Source of the DNA: Chryseobacterium gleum
Lineage (GTDB): Bacteria; Bacteroidota; Bacteroidia; Flavobacteriales_F; PHOS-HE28
Assembly: GCA_945872795.1 (NCBI GenBank)
Contig: CAMCAZ010000012.1
Location: 1 to 64,000, forward strand
DNA length: 64,000 bases
Direction: 5' to 3'
In this document: positions 8,978-16,533 of the stretch, piece after piece
Layout: every line of letters starts with the position of its first letter
Numbering within the stretch: the stretch's first letter is position 1
Made by a program: the position numbers and the translations under genes
The notes under the pieces: model-generated
Databases searched by the model: none
What the model was told of the DNA's origin: nothing
What the model saw: the letters and a program-made list of their open reading frames with translations, nothing else

Positions 8978-10264
8978 TCAGGTGCTGCGCTCGAACCGCT
9001 CCCTGTACGCCCTTTCCAGTTCCTCTTGGTGCTCCGGTGCTGCGATGCCGATCAGGGCCCTGGCCCGCTGTTGCAGATTCTTGCCGTAGAGATAGGCCAC
9101 GCCATGCTCGGTCACCACGTAGTGCACGTGGGCTCGGGTGGTCACCACGCCGGCGCCCTCCTTGAGGAAGGGCACGATCTTGCTCTGGCCCTTGTTGGTG
9201 GTGGAGCACAGGGCGATGATCGGCTTGCCCCCTTCGCTCAGGGCGGCACCCCGGATGAAGTCCATCTGCCCGCCCACGCCGCTGAACTGGTAGGTGCCGA
9301 TGCTGTCCGCGCACACCTGGCCGGTGAGGTCCACCTCGATGGCACTGTTCACGGCCACCACCTTGGGGTTCTCGCGGATCACCTTCGTATCGTTCACGTA
9401 CTGGGCGTCCAGGAAAGCGAAGAAGGGGTTGTCGTCCACCAGGTCGTAGAGACGGCGGGTGCCGAAGGCGAAGGCCGTGGCGATCTTGCCCCGCTGTTTC
9501 TTCTTGAACTTGTTGGTCACGACGCCCTTTTCCACCAGGTCGATGATGCCGTTGGAGCACATCTCGGTATGCACCCCGAGGTCCTTGTGACCGCCCAGCC
9601 CGCGCAGGATGGCATCCGGGATCGCACCGATGCCCATCTGCAGGGTGGCGCCATCCTCCACCATCTCGCTGATGTAGCGGGCAATGCGCTCCTCGGTGGG
9701 TCCGATGGCGCCCGCATAGTCCACCTCGGGCAGGGCATCATCCACCTGCACCATGGCCGCAAAGCGGGCGACGTGCACCTGCCCGTCGCCCAGTGTGCGC
9801 GGCATGTTGGGGTTCACCTGGGCGATCACCGTCCGGGCGTTGCGCACCGCCGAGCGGGCCACATCAACGGATACGCCCAAGGAGCAAAAACCATGACGGT
9901 CCGGCGGGGAAACATGCACCAGGGCCACGTCCACCGGAAGGACGCCTTGCTCGAAGAGGCGGGGGATCTCGCTCAGGAACACCGGGATGTAATCGCCCCG
10001 AGGACCATCCACGGTGGAGCGCATGTTGGCCGACACGAAGAGGGCGTTGAGGAAGAAGGCGCGCTGCACCTCGGGCCGTTCGAAGCCGAGTTCGCCGAAG
10101 GTGCTGATGCTCACCAGCTCCACATCGTGCAGTTCCGTGTGGCGGTCCAGCAGGGCGCGCACCAGTCGTACCGGAGTGGCGGCACTGCCATGGATGAAGA
10201 CCCGATCCCTGGAATTCACCAAGCGCACCGCCTCTTCTGCTGACATCCAAGCCACGTTCTTCAT
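8978..10264 (-). CDS. Acetyl-CoA hydrolase/transferase family protein
   Basis: About 428 residues of the class I CoA-transferase family (acetyl-CoA hydrolase, 4-hydroxybutyrate or succinyl-CoA:acetate CoA-transferases). Marks: SGDRVFIHG-like start (SRDRVFIHGSAATP), HVSPPDRHGFCSLGVS, GATLQMGIGAIPDA, and GVHTEMCSNG, whose Glu is expected to form the glutamyl-CoA thioester. The C-terminus has GGQMDFIRGA and the VTEHGVAYLYGK motif. The frame runs upstream to 10495, but MKNVAWMSAEEA at 10264 matches family N-termini and lies 5 nt after a CACCTTTG box; an alternative ATG at 10366 would add 34 residues of unlikely sequence. Substrate cannot be fixed from sequence; acetate/acyl-CoA exchange is most likely. 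Confidence 0.88.
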   Translation of the reverse strand: MKNVAWMSAEEAVRLVNSRDRVFIHGSAATPVRLVRALLDRHTELHDVELVSISTFGELGFERPEVQRAFFLNALFVSANMRSTVDGPRGDYIPVFLSEIPRLFEQGVLPVDVALVHVSPPDRHGFCSLGVSVDVARSAVRNARTVIAQVNPNMPRTLGDGQVHVARFAAMVQVDDALPEVDYAGAIGPTEERIARYISEMVEDGATLQMGIGAIPDAILRGLGGHKDLGVHTEMCSNGIIDLVEKGVVTNKFKKKQRGKIATAFAFGTRRLYDLVDDNPFFAFLDAQYVNDTKVIRENPKVVAVNSAIEVDLTGQVCADSIGTYQFSGVGGQMDFIRGAALSEGGKPIIALCSTTNKGQSKIVPFLKEGAGVVTTRAHVHYVVTEHGVAYLYGKNLQQRARALIGIAAPEHQEELERAYRERFERST

Positions 10265-10269
10265 GGTGG

Positions 10270-10277
10270 CAAAGGTG
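10270..10277 (-). promoter_or_regulatory. -7 box of the CoA-transferase gene (leaderless)
   Basis: CACCTTTG on the minus strand ends 5 nt before the ATG at 10264, the same spacing and octamer as the M23 gene at 54368. It supports the shorter start. Confidence 0.45.
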
Positions 10278-10370
10278 GGAGAGGGCGCACGGTGCGAACT
10301 GACGGCCCTCAGCGCGGGGTAGCCTTCATGGAATGCTCGGCTTGTTTCCGTGGATTTATTTACCATGGTA

Positions 10371-10378
10371 TATGTTTG
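10371..10378 (+). promoter_or_regulatory. -7 box of the pirin gene
   Basis: TATGTTTG, an exact TAnnTTTG match, 25 nt before the ATG at 10404. Confidence 0.6.
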
Positions 10379-10403
10379 CGGCTGAAGCTCACACAACAGA
10401 ACC

Positions 10404-11279
10404 ATGGACAGAAAAGACTTCCTCCGCAAGAGCCTTCTGGGAACAAGCGTCCTGGTCAGCGGTGCAGCTGCAGCCAGTGTGCTCCGGAACGACATCGATG
10501 AACTGAAGCCACTGGACCCCGTAGGCTTCGATCACCTCCCGCCAACACCTCCCGAACGCATGGAAAACATGGTACTGCACCGCGCCAGCGAGCGCGGCAC
10601 CGCCGATCACGGCTGGCTCAAGGCCAACTTCAGTTTCAGCTTCGCCAACCACTACGATCCCACCCGGATGCACTTCGGTGTGCTGCGTGTGATGAACGAT
10701 GACATCATAGCGGCCGGCAAGGGTTTCGGCACCCACCCGCACGATAACATGGAGATCATCACCATCCCGTTGAAGGGGGCCCTGCAGCACAAGGACAGCA
10801 TGGGCAACACCAGCATCATCAACGCGGGCGATGTGCAGGTGATGAGCGCGGGCACAGGCATCCTGCACAGCGAGTTCAATCCGAACGCGGACAAGGACGC
10901 GAACACCCTGCAGATCTGGCTCTTCCCGCGCCAGCGGCAAGTGCCCCCGCGCTACCAGCAGATGACACTGGACCCGCAGGAACGCGTGAACAAGTTCCAG
11001 CAGGTGCTTTCGCCGAACCCCGATGACGCCGGCGTGTGGATCCACCAGGACGCCTGGTTCCACATCGGCAACTTCGATGCGGGCCGCAACGCATCCTATA
11101 CCGTGAAGCGCAAAGGCAATGGCGTATACGCATTCATCATCAGCGGCAGCGCCACCATCAACGGCCAGCAGCTGGGCAAACGCGATGCATTGGGCGTGTG
11201 GGACACCGCTTCGCTGAATATCGAAGTCGGCCCCAACGGCGCGGAGATCCTGCTGCAGGATGTGCCGATGGAACTATGA
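10404..11279 (+). CDS. Pirin family protein with export-like N-terminus
   Basis: A 291-residue bicupin of the pirin family (YhhW-type quercetin dioxygenase-like proteins). The N-terminal cupin carries the metal-ligand pattern: GTHPHDNMEIITIP (two His), LQHKDS (His), and GTGILHSEFN (His plus Glu context). The first 25 residues, MDRKDFLRKSLLGTSVLVSG followed by AAAA, look like a twin-arginine-type signal with Arg-Lys in place of Arg-Arg, unusual for the normally cytosolic pirins. tatA and a clear Tat substrate (the Rieske protein at 56859) also occur in the window. Flanked by the divergent CoA-transferase gene and by sqr downstream. Enzymatic substrate unknown. Confidence 0.9.
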   Translation: MDRKDFLRKSLLGTSVLVSGAAAASVLRNDIDELKPLDPVGFDHLPPTPPERMENMVLHRASERGTADHGWLKANFSFSFANHYDPTRMHFGVLRVMNDDIIAAGKGFGTHPHDNMEIITIPLKGALQHKDSMGNTSIINAGDVQVMSAGTGILHSEFNPNADKDANTLQIWLFPRQRQVPPRYQQMTLDPQERVNKFQQVLSPNPDDAGVWIHQDAWFHIGNFDAGRNASYTVKRKGNGVYAFIISGSATINGQQLGKRDALGVWDTASLNIEVGPNGAEILLQDVPMEL

Positions 11280-11400
11280 AGGCTGACAGGAATAGATGAG
11301 AAGGAGAGGTCGGCTCGATCAATGTATCGACAGGCCCGAGCAACACCGGAATATCCGCCCGGGGTAACCGATCCAACCCGCGGGCCTTCCTGCTGGTGCC

Positions 11401-11433
11401 GTGTGACGATCGTCATGGCTAAATGCGTCACAC
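11401..11433 (+). promoter_or_regulatory. CRP-like operator upstream of sqr
   Basis: TGTGACGATCGTCATG at 11402-11417 follows the CRP pattern TGTGA-N6-TCAnn and contains the perfect 12-bp palindrome TGACGATCGTCA (11404-11415). A second symmetry, GTGTGACG (11401-11408) with CGTCACAC (11426-11433), overlaps it. Its centre lies about 42 bp before the start point expected from the -7 box at 11439, the classical class II activator position. Confidence 0.45.
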
Positions 11434-11438
11434 TTGGC

Positions 11439-11446
11439 CAGCTTTG
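11439..11446 (+). promoter_or_regulatory. sqr -7 box
   Basis: CAGCTTTG, one base off TAnnTTTG, 24 nt before the ATG at 11471. A weak box is consistent with activator dependence. Confidence 0.45.
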
Positions 11447-11470
11447 TAGGAGCATCAACGCTTCCGTACC

Positions 11471-12742
11471 ATGGCCACCACGCACTACTACGATATCCTC
11501 ATCATCGGCGGCGGTACCGCGGGGATCATGACAGCCGCGCAACTGCGCCGCAAGCAGAAGCACCTGAAGGTCGCCATCATAGACCCCGCCAAGGACCATT
11601 GGTACCAGCCTGCCTGGACGCTGGTGGCAGCCGACACCTTCAGCATGAAGGACACCCGACGGGATGAGGCCAGCCTGATCCCACCCGGGGTGGACCTCGT
11701 CGCTGAGCACGCTGCGACCTTCGAGCCCGATGCGAACACCGTGCGGACCAGGGAGGGCAACACGTACACCTATGGCCATTTGGTGGTATGCCCGGGCATC
11801 CAGATGAACATCGACGACATGCCCGGACTGCGCGAGGCCTTGAAGACGGACTTCGTGTGCAGCAACTACCTCGACCCCGAGAAGACCAAGCGGGTGATGC
11901 AGAACTTCAAGGGCGGGATCGCCGTGTTCACCCAACCTGCCACACCCATCAAGTGCGGTGGCGCCCCGCAAAAGGCCGCCTACCTGGCCGATGAGTTCTT
12001 CCGCAGGAACGGGGTGCGCGAAAAGACCAAGCTCGTCTTCGCCACACCCGGTTCGGTCATCTTCGGCGTGGATCCCTTCCGCGCGGCGTTGGAGGATGTG
12101 ATCCGCAAGAAGAGCATCATCCTGAAGACCTTCTACAATCCAGTGGCCATCGACCCGGTGAAGAAGGAGATCCACTTCAAATGGAGCAAGCCGGGGGACA
12201 ACCACTGCGTGATCACCGAGGAGCAGGGCCTGCCGGAGAAGATCGAGGGCGAGAGCATCATTGCGATGAAGTACGACATGCTGCACCTGGCGCCTCCGCA
12301 AAGCGCTCCCGACTTCGTGCGCAACTCGCCGCTGGCCTACGCCGCTGGCCCCAGCAAGGGCTGGCTGGAGGTGGACATCCACACGCTGCAGCACAAGCGC
12401 TACGCGAACATCTTCGGGCTGGGTGATGCGGCCGCGCTGCCCACCGCCAAGACCGGCGCAGCCATCCGCAAGCAGGCACCTGTGGTGGTCGCGAATATCC
12501 TGCAACGCATCAAGGACGGCATGCTCTCGCCTGTCAAGTACGAGGGATACAGCAGTTGTCCGCTGGTGACCGGCTACGGCAAGATGCTCCTGGCAGAGTT
12601 CAAGTACGACAACGTGCGCGACAGCGACCCCTTGCTGAGCCGGATGTTCGACACCGCCAAGCCGCTGTGGAGCATGTGGATCCTGAAGAAGCACCTGCTG
12701 CCCTGGCTCTACTGGAACCGGATGCTGAAGGGGGTGATGTGA
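11471..12742 (+). CDS. sqr: Sulfide:quinone oxidoreductase
   Basis: A 423-residue FAD enzyme that oxidises sulfide at the cytoplasmic membrane and passes electrons to quinone. The N-terminal Rossmann motif is ILIIGGGTAGIMTA. Three cysteines lie where the SQR redox cysteines are expected: Cys130 (FVCSNYL), Cys162 in the hallmark IKCGGAPQKA, and Cys363 (YSSCPLVTGYGK). The second FAD motif is NIFGLGDAAALPTAKTG. The C-terminus has an amphipathic Trp/Leu-rich tail (LKKHLLPWLYWNRMLKGVM) suited to monotopic membrane binding. Length fits the family. It lies between pirin and an adenylate cyclase gene and has a CRP-like palindrome upstream. No persulfide dioxygenase or rhodanese is adjacent, so the sulfur product path is not visible here. 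Confidence 0.93.
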   Translation: MATTHYYDILIIGGGTAGIMTAAQLRRKQKHLKVAIIDPAKDHWYQPAWTLVAADTFSMKDTRRDEASLIPPGVDLVAEHAATFEPDANTVRTREGNTYTYGHLVVCPGIQMNIDDMPGLREALKTDFVCSNYLDPEKTKRVMQNFKGGIAVFTQPATPIKCGGAPQKAAYLADEFFRRNGVREKTKLVFATPGSVIFGVDPFRAALEDVIRKKSIILKTFYNPVAIDPVKKEIHFKWSKPGDNHCVITEEQGLPEKIEGESIIAMKYDMLHLAPPQSAPDFVRNSPLAYAAGPSKGWLEVDIHTLQHKRYANIFGLGDAAALPTAKTGAAIRKQAPVVVANILQRIKDGMLSPVKYEGYSSCPLVTGYGKMLLAEFKYDNVRDSDPLLSRMFDTAKPLWSMWILKKHLLPWLYWNRMLKGVM

Positions 12743-12785
12743 GCGGCGCGCGCTCATGGATCACGAACGGTCGGAAGCGAGGGGC

Positions 12786-12793
12786 TATCTTGC
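12786..12793 (+). promoter_or_regulatory. -7 box of the cyclase gene
   Basis: TATCTTGC ends 8 nt before the ATG at 12802. It lies between the sqr stop and the cyclase start, so the cyclase can be expressed independently. Confidence 0.45.
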
Positions 12794-12801
12794 CGGGGTC
12801 C

Positions 12802-14367
12802 ATGACCATCCGCAACCTCCTTTTGAGCCTTGTATTCGTCGCAGTACCCCTGTCCATGCTGGTTCCCGCATTGGCCTGGATGCTGGGTCGCGAACTGGAT
12901 GCTGCGGAGGCTGCGCAGGAACGCAGGCACCTATCCCATCAGTTGGCGCAGGAGCTGCTCTCATCCAGCGAAAAACTGACCGCGTTCGCCCGGAGCTATG
13001 TGGTCACCGGTGAGCCCCGCTACCGTGATCACTTCCAACAGGTGCTCGACCTGAGGAATGGCATCCTGGCCTTGCCACGTGAGCGGAGCGAGGTGTACTG
13101 GGCGATGGTGCTCGCGGGCCAGCTTCCTGCGCCCATGGACAGTGCTGATGGCAGCATGGCCCTGGAGAAACGCATGCTCGGCGCCGGCATTACGCTGGAG
13201 GAATTCGCCCTGTTGAAGGAGGCGCAATACCGGTCGGACAAACTCGTGGAATTGGAGCATCGCGCCATGTTCGACCTGATGCGTGTACCATCTTCCGAAC
13301 AGGACACCGGCCTTGCCATGAAGGAGCGGGCTTTGGCGATAGCCCTGCTGCATGGGCAGGAATACAACGAAGCCAAAGCCTCCATCATGGACCCCATCGG
13401 CCGCTTCACGAATGCGGTGGATGAGCGGACACGCGCTGAATTGGCGCTGCTGAACACCCGTGCATCCCGCATGCTGTTCGGGTTGCTCCTTACGAGTGCC
13501 GCGCTGCTTGCCTTGTTCCTGCTGATGGTGGTGTTGCTGCAGCGCCGGTTGGTGCGCAGGGGTGCCGGGCTGATCCATACGGTGGAGCGCATCGCCGCCG
13601 GGGACCTGAAAGCCCGTACCGGGGAATCAGGCAACGATGAATTGGCCCTTTTGTCGCGCACCATCGACGATATGGCCGCCCGGTTGGAAATTGCGCTCGA
13701 CGAAGCACACAGCAAGGCCCGTGAGTTGAACGACCAGCGGGCACACAGCGAGAAATTGCTCAACAACATTCTGCCGGTGCTTATTGCCGACCGGTTGAAG
13801 AAGGGCGAATCCAACATTGCGGAGATCTTCCCCGAGGTCACCGTGCTGTTCGCCGACATTGTTGGCTTCACCCAATTGAGCGCCTCCATTGCTCCACGAC
13901 AGCTCGTACATATCCTGAACGACATCTTCGGCCGTTTCGATGAACTGGCCGTCAAGCACGGGCTCGAGAAGATAAAGACCATCGGTGATTGCTACATGGT
14001 GGTGGGCGGTGTTCCAGAGCGCAGTTCAACACACTGCCAGCAGGTGGCCCATTTCGCGATCGATGCGCTACAGGCCTTGGAAGACTACAATGCTGTGAAT
14101 GGCCAGCAATTGAGCATGCGCATCGGGATCCATACGGGCACCGTGGTTGCTGGTATCGTTGGCAAGCAGAAATACAGTTATGATCTCTGGGGCGATGTGG
14201 TGAATACGGCAAGTCGTCTGGAAGGCTCAGGACTTCCGGGACGCATCCAGGTCACTGATGTCGTTCGTTCGCGGCTTTCCGAAGAGTTCCAGTTCGAGTC
14301 CCGCGGGCCTGTGGAACTGAAGGGGAAAGGCATGGTGGACACCTGGTTCCTGAATGGTATCCGGTGA
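12802..14367 (+). CDS. Membrane class III adenylate cyclase
   Basis: 521 residues: TM1 (NLLLSLVFVAVPLSMLVPAL), an extracytoplasmic helical region to about residue 220, TM2 (MLFGLLLTSAALLALFLLMV), a HAMP linker, a short coiled coil, then a class III cyclase domain from about 345. Metal-binding Asp352 (FADIVGF) and Asp396 (TIGDCYM) are present. The purine-selecting positions are Lys392 (IKTIGD) and Asp461 (YDLWGD), the ATP-type pair rather than the Glu/Cys of guanylate cyclases, so the product is predicted to be cAMP. The frame is open upstream within sqr; the chosen ATG precedes the TM segment and follows a -7 box by 8 nt. It probably senses an envelope signal through the periplasmic helices. 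Confidence 0.9.
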   Translation: MTIRNLLLSLVFVAVPLSMLVPALAWMLGRELDAAEAAQERRHLSHQLAQELLSSSEKLTAFARSYVVTGEPRYRDHFQQVLDLRNGILALPRERSEVYWAMVLAGQLPAPMDSADGSMALEKRMLGAGITLEEFALLKEAQYRSDKLVELEHRAMFDLMRVPSSEQDTGLAMKERALAIALLHGQEYNEAKASIMDPIGRFTNAVDERTRAELALLNTRASRMLFGLLLTSAALLALFLLMVVLLQRRLVRRGAGLIHTVERIAAGDLKARTGESGNDELALLSRTIDDMAARLEIALDEAHSKARELNDQRAHSEKLLNNILPVLIADRLKKGESNIAEIFPEVTVLFADIVGFTQLSASIAPRQLVHILNDIFGRFDELAVKHGLEKIKTIGDCYMVVGGVPERSSTHCQQVAHFAIDALQALEDYNAVNGQQLSMRIGIHTGTVVAGIVGKQKYSYDLWGDVVNTASRLEGSGLPGRIQVTDVVRSRLSEEFQFESRGPVELKGKGMVDTWFLNGIR

Positions 14368-14461
14368 TGCGGCTGGTGCCAACAAAATGCGTCGGGCGAT
14401 GCTTCGAACCGCCACTAAGAAGAGTCCCTACGCTCGGTAAGCCAGGGGGGGTGCTCAACCC

Positions 14462-14689
14462 ATGAAAGTCGGTTTCCGCACCCCTTCCCTGAAGAAACGC
14501 ATCGCGGTGCGCACCAGCGTGAAGCGCTACGTGCGGCACAGCCTGGGCCTGAAGGCCCCCCGCGGCTGGGGCTGGCTGACGAACCCGAAGAAGGCGGCCT
14601 ATAACCGGGTATACAACCGAACCACGGTGGGCTGCCTGGTGCCCGCGGCGGTGCTGGGCGGTGGAGCGGTGGCGTGGCTGTGGTGGTAG
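14462..14689 (+). CDS. Small cationic protein with hydrophobic tail
   Basis: 75 residues. The first 55 are very basic (RTPSLKKRIAVRTSVKRYVR) and contain two sentence-like motifs, APRGWGWLTNPKKAAYNRVY and NRTT, that look like conserved blocks rather than random translation. The tail VGCLVPAAVLGGGAVAWLWW is hydrophobic enough for a membrane segment. No family name is assigned. Possible roles include nucleic-acid or membrane binding; nothing in the context decides. Starts 94 nt after the cyclase stop, same strand. Confidence 0.6.
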   Translation: MKVGFRTPSLKKRIAVRTSVKRYVRHSLGLKAPRGWGWLTNPKKAAYNRVYNRTTVGCLVPAAVLGGGAVAWLWW

Positions 14690-14760
14690 CTGGCCTTGAA
14701 GCCACCATAGGTCTCACCCATGTAACCCTGCGAAATCCCCGAATGCCCGGGATCCAAGCG

Positions 14761-14812
14761 TAGCCTTTGGCTATGCTCGATAAGCACATCCTGATGGTAG
14801 CCTTTGGCTACC
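14761..14812. repeat. Duplicated TAGCC/GGCTA palindrome
   Basis: TAGCCTTTGGCTA occurs at 14761-14773 and again at 14798-14810, 37 bp apart. The second copy extends to a 7-bp stem, GGTAGCC/GGCTACC (14796-14812). It lies in the 225-bp gap between convergent genes and could serve as a bidirectional terminator or a REP-like element. Confidence 0.7.
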
Positions 14813-14914
14813 CGGTCTGGATGCATCAATATGTGAAGGGTACCTCGAAGAACCTCGCTCCGGCGGCGATGGAGGCAGGGGCGCTTTCCATGTGCACTTG
14901 CTCTCGTCCGGCCC

Positions 14915-15814
14915 TCAGCTGTCCAGGATCAAACGATAGCCCACCCCGCGGATGTTGGCGATGCGCACATTGGGGTCGGCCTCCAGCTTCTTGCGCAGTT
15001 TGGAGACGAAGACATCCAGGGTGCGGCCCACATAGTCGCTGTTGTTGCCCCACACTTCCTTCAGCATCTGCTCGCGCGCCACGGTCTCGTTCACGTTGCC
15101 GTGCAGCAGGTGCAGCAGCTCGGCCTCCTTGGCGCTCAGTTCCGTCCGTTGGTCCTGGAAGCTCAGTTCCAGTTTGGCCCGGTCGAAGAGGAAGGCGCCG
15201 ATGGCCACCCCTGTGCCCTTGGGGGCTTCCACAGGCGCAGCCTTGCGGCGGTATAGCACGAAGGTGATGAGCGCAAGGAGCACAACAAGCGCCGCGGCCA
15301 GGATCCAGGCCGTGGGTGCCTGATCGCTCGGCGGCACGGCAGCCGGCACCGCTGCCACCTGCTCCGTTGGCGGCGGGGGGGGCAGCAGGGCCACCCGCAG
15401 GGTGTAGCAGGCACTGGGCAGGGCACGCGAGGTGCAGGGCATGATGTTCAGCGTGTCGGCTGTGCGGTGCTCGTAGCTGTAAACCACCTCGCGCGTTCCG
15501 CAGCGCTCCACCTCCACCACGTAGTCCGCTGAGAGGCGTGTGGTGGCCATCACACTGTCCACCGTAGCGGCCAGGCGCTCGGGCACGAAGCCGAACTCGG
15601 TGCCGAAGGAGATGAGGTAGCTATCGGCCACACGTTGCACCGGTAGCACCAGGGAGCTGCTGTCGCCAACGGACAGGAGCACCGCGTGGCCGATCATGCG
15701 CATGCCCACATGCTCATGCGGCGAACGGGTTTCGGTCTGTTGGGCACGCAGGGGTGCCAGCGCCAACAAGACCCCGGAAAGCAGCACCAGGTGCCGGGGA
15801 GGGGTCGCGATCAT
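14915..15814 (-). CDS. Membrane-anchored winged-helix regulator with reversed topology
   Basis: 299 residues: signal peptide (LVLLSGVLLALAPLRAQ), a periplasmic domain of about 150 residues with a cysteine pair region (VERCGTRE, MPCTSR, SACYTL), a Pro-rich linker, one TM (WILAAALVVLLALITFVLY), and a cytoplasmic OmpR/PhoB-type winged helix (ELSAKEAELLHLLHGNVNE, REQMLKEVWG, GRTLDVFVSKLRKKLE, IRGVGYRLI). ToxR/CadC proteins have the opposite order, DNA-binding domain first. It is probably a one-step sensor that regulates DNA from the membrane. The ATG at 15814 is preferred over 15850 because a TACCTTCG box ends 4 nt upstream. Divergent from the TonB-C-like pair, a likely target. Confidence 0.88.
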   Translation of the reverse strand: MIATPPRHLVLLSGVLLALAPLRAQQTETRSPHEHVGMRMIGHAVLLSVGDSSSLVLPVQRVADSYLISFGTEFGFVPERLAATVDSVMATTRLSADYVVEVERCGTREVVYSYEHRTADTLNIMPCTSRALPSACYTLRVALLPPPPPTEQVAAVPAAVPPSDQAPTAWILAAALVVLLALITFVLYRRKAAPVEAPKGTGVAIGAFLFDRAKLELSFQDQRTELSAKEAELLHLLHGNVNETVAREQMLKEVWGNNSDYVGRTLDVFVSKLRKKLEADPNVRIANIRGVGYRLILDS

Positions 15815-15818
15815 GCCC

Positions 15819-15826
15819 CGAAGGTA
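15819..15826 (-). promoter_or_regulatory. -7 box of the winged-helix regulator (leaderless)
   Basis: TACCTTCG on the minus strand, 4 nt before the ATG at 15814. Confidence 0.55.
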
Positions 15827-15852
15827 GTGGGCTAAGTGCTTGATGCACAATG

Positions 15853-15880
15853 TTTCACGCTCGGTTTACAGTATTTTACA
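15853..15880. promoter_or_regulatory. Candidate operator: phased TTTACA direct repeats
   Basis: TTTACA at 15865-15870 and 15875-15880 (10-bp period), preceded by TTTCAC at 15853-15858. Phased direct repeats of about one helical turn are the usual target of OmpR/ToxR-type winged helices. The site is roughly 40-70 bp upstream of both divergent start points, so it could control the regulator and the TonB-C-like pair together. Confidence 0.4.
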
Positions 15881-15911
15881 CTAGGTAACTCACTTTGGCG
15901 CACGACCGCCC

Positions 15912-15919
15912 CACCTTTA
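15912..15919 (+). promoter_or_regulatory. -7 box of the TonB-C-like operon
   Basis: CACCTTTA, a weak match to TAnnTTTG, 22 nt before the ATG at 15942. TTTG at 15894-15897 may act as a -33 element, though the spacing is short. Confidence 0.35.
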
Positions 15920-15941
15920 GCGTATCAACGCAACAGCACCC

Positions 15942-16502
15942 ATGTTCAGCATTCTAGAAGCCCCCGTACTTGCGCTCGCACTTGGCGCCGTATTCCTTTC
16001 GGTGGAGATCGCCGTGATCGGTGTTCCCGCACCCTCCACCGGTCTGCAAGGGCCGGTGAGGACCTTCGACCCGCTGAGCCTGCCGAAGGATACCACGGCA
16101 CGCGCACCCTTCCTGGACCCCACCGCCTTGTTCTCCGACCAGGTCTATGTGGTGCGTCCGATGGCCGAGGTGGCCGAGGGCAGCGTGCACAACGCCTACC
16201 ACGGCAGGCAGGCCAGCTTCGGGGGCGGCGAGCAGGCCCTGGTGAGCTACTTGAAGACGCGGGTGCTGCAGCACATCGCACCGGGCATCGGCTGGTTGAA
16301 GCCCCCGGTGCTGCATTTCCAGGTGGATGCCACGGGTGCGCCCACACAGGTGGAACTGGTGAAGACATCGGGCAACGCGGAACTGGATGGGGCGCTGGTG
16401 CGGATCTTCCGGGAGATGCCACGCTGGCAAGCGGCCACCGATGCGAAGGGCCGTGCGGTGGCACAGGCCTTCGAGTTCGTGGTGGGGCCGGGCGGATGCT
16501 GA
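15942..16502 (+). CDS. TonB-C-like domain protein, membrane anchored
   Basis: 186 residues with one N-terminal membrane segment (VLALALGAVFLSVEIAVIGV) and a C-terminal TonB-C-like domain (about 115-186: LHFQVDATGAPTQVELVKTS, then LDGALVRIFREMPRWQAATD). It lacks the Pro/Lys-rich spacer of true TonB, so energy transduction to receptors is doubtful. The protein ends in GPGGC; the next gene's product has the same domain and also ends in GC, indicating paralogues. First gene of a two-gene unit divergent from the membrane regulator. Function unknown; perhaps part of the signal sensed or controlled by that regulator. Confidence 0.75.
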   Translation: MFSILEAPVLALALGAVFLSVEIAVIGVPAPSTGLQGPVRTFDPLSLPKDTTARAPFLDPTALFSDQVYVVRPMAEVAEGSVHNAYHGRQASFGGGEQALVSYLKTRVLQHIAPGIGWLKPPVLHFQVDATGAPTQVELVKTSGNAELDGALVRIFREMPRWQAATDAKGRAVAQAFEFVVGPGGC

Positions 16503-16533
16503 AAACTGTTGAACTGTACCAACGACACGTACC

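Noticed and set aside
10265-10366. N-terminal extension of the CoA-transferase starting at 10366
   Set aside because: The added residues do not match family N-termini, and a -7 box directly precedes the shorter start at 10264.
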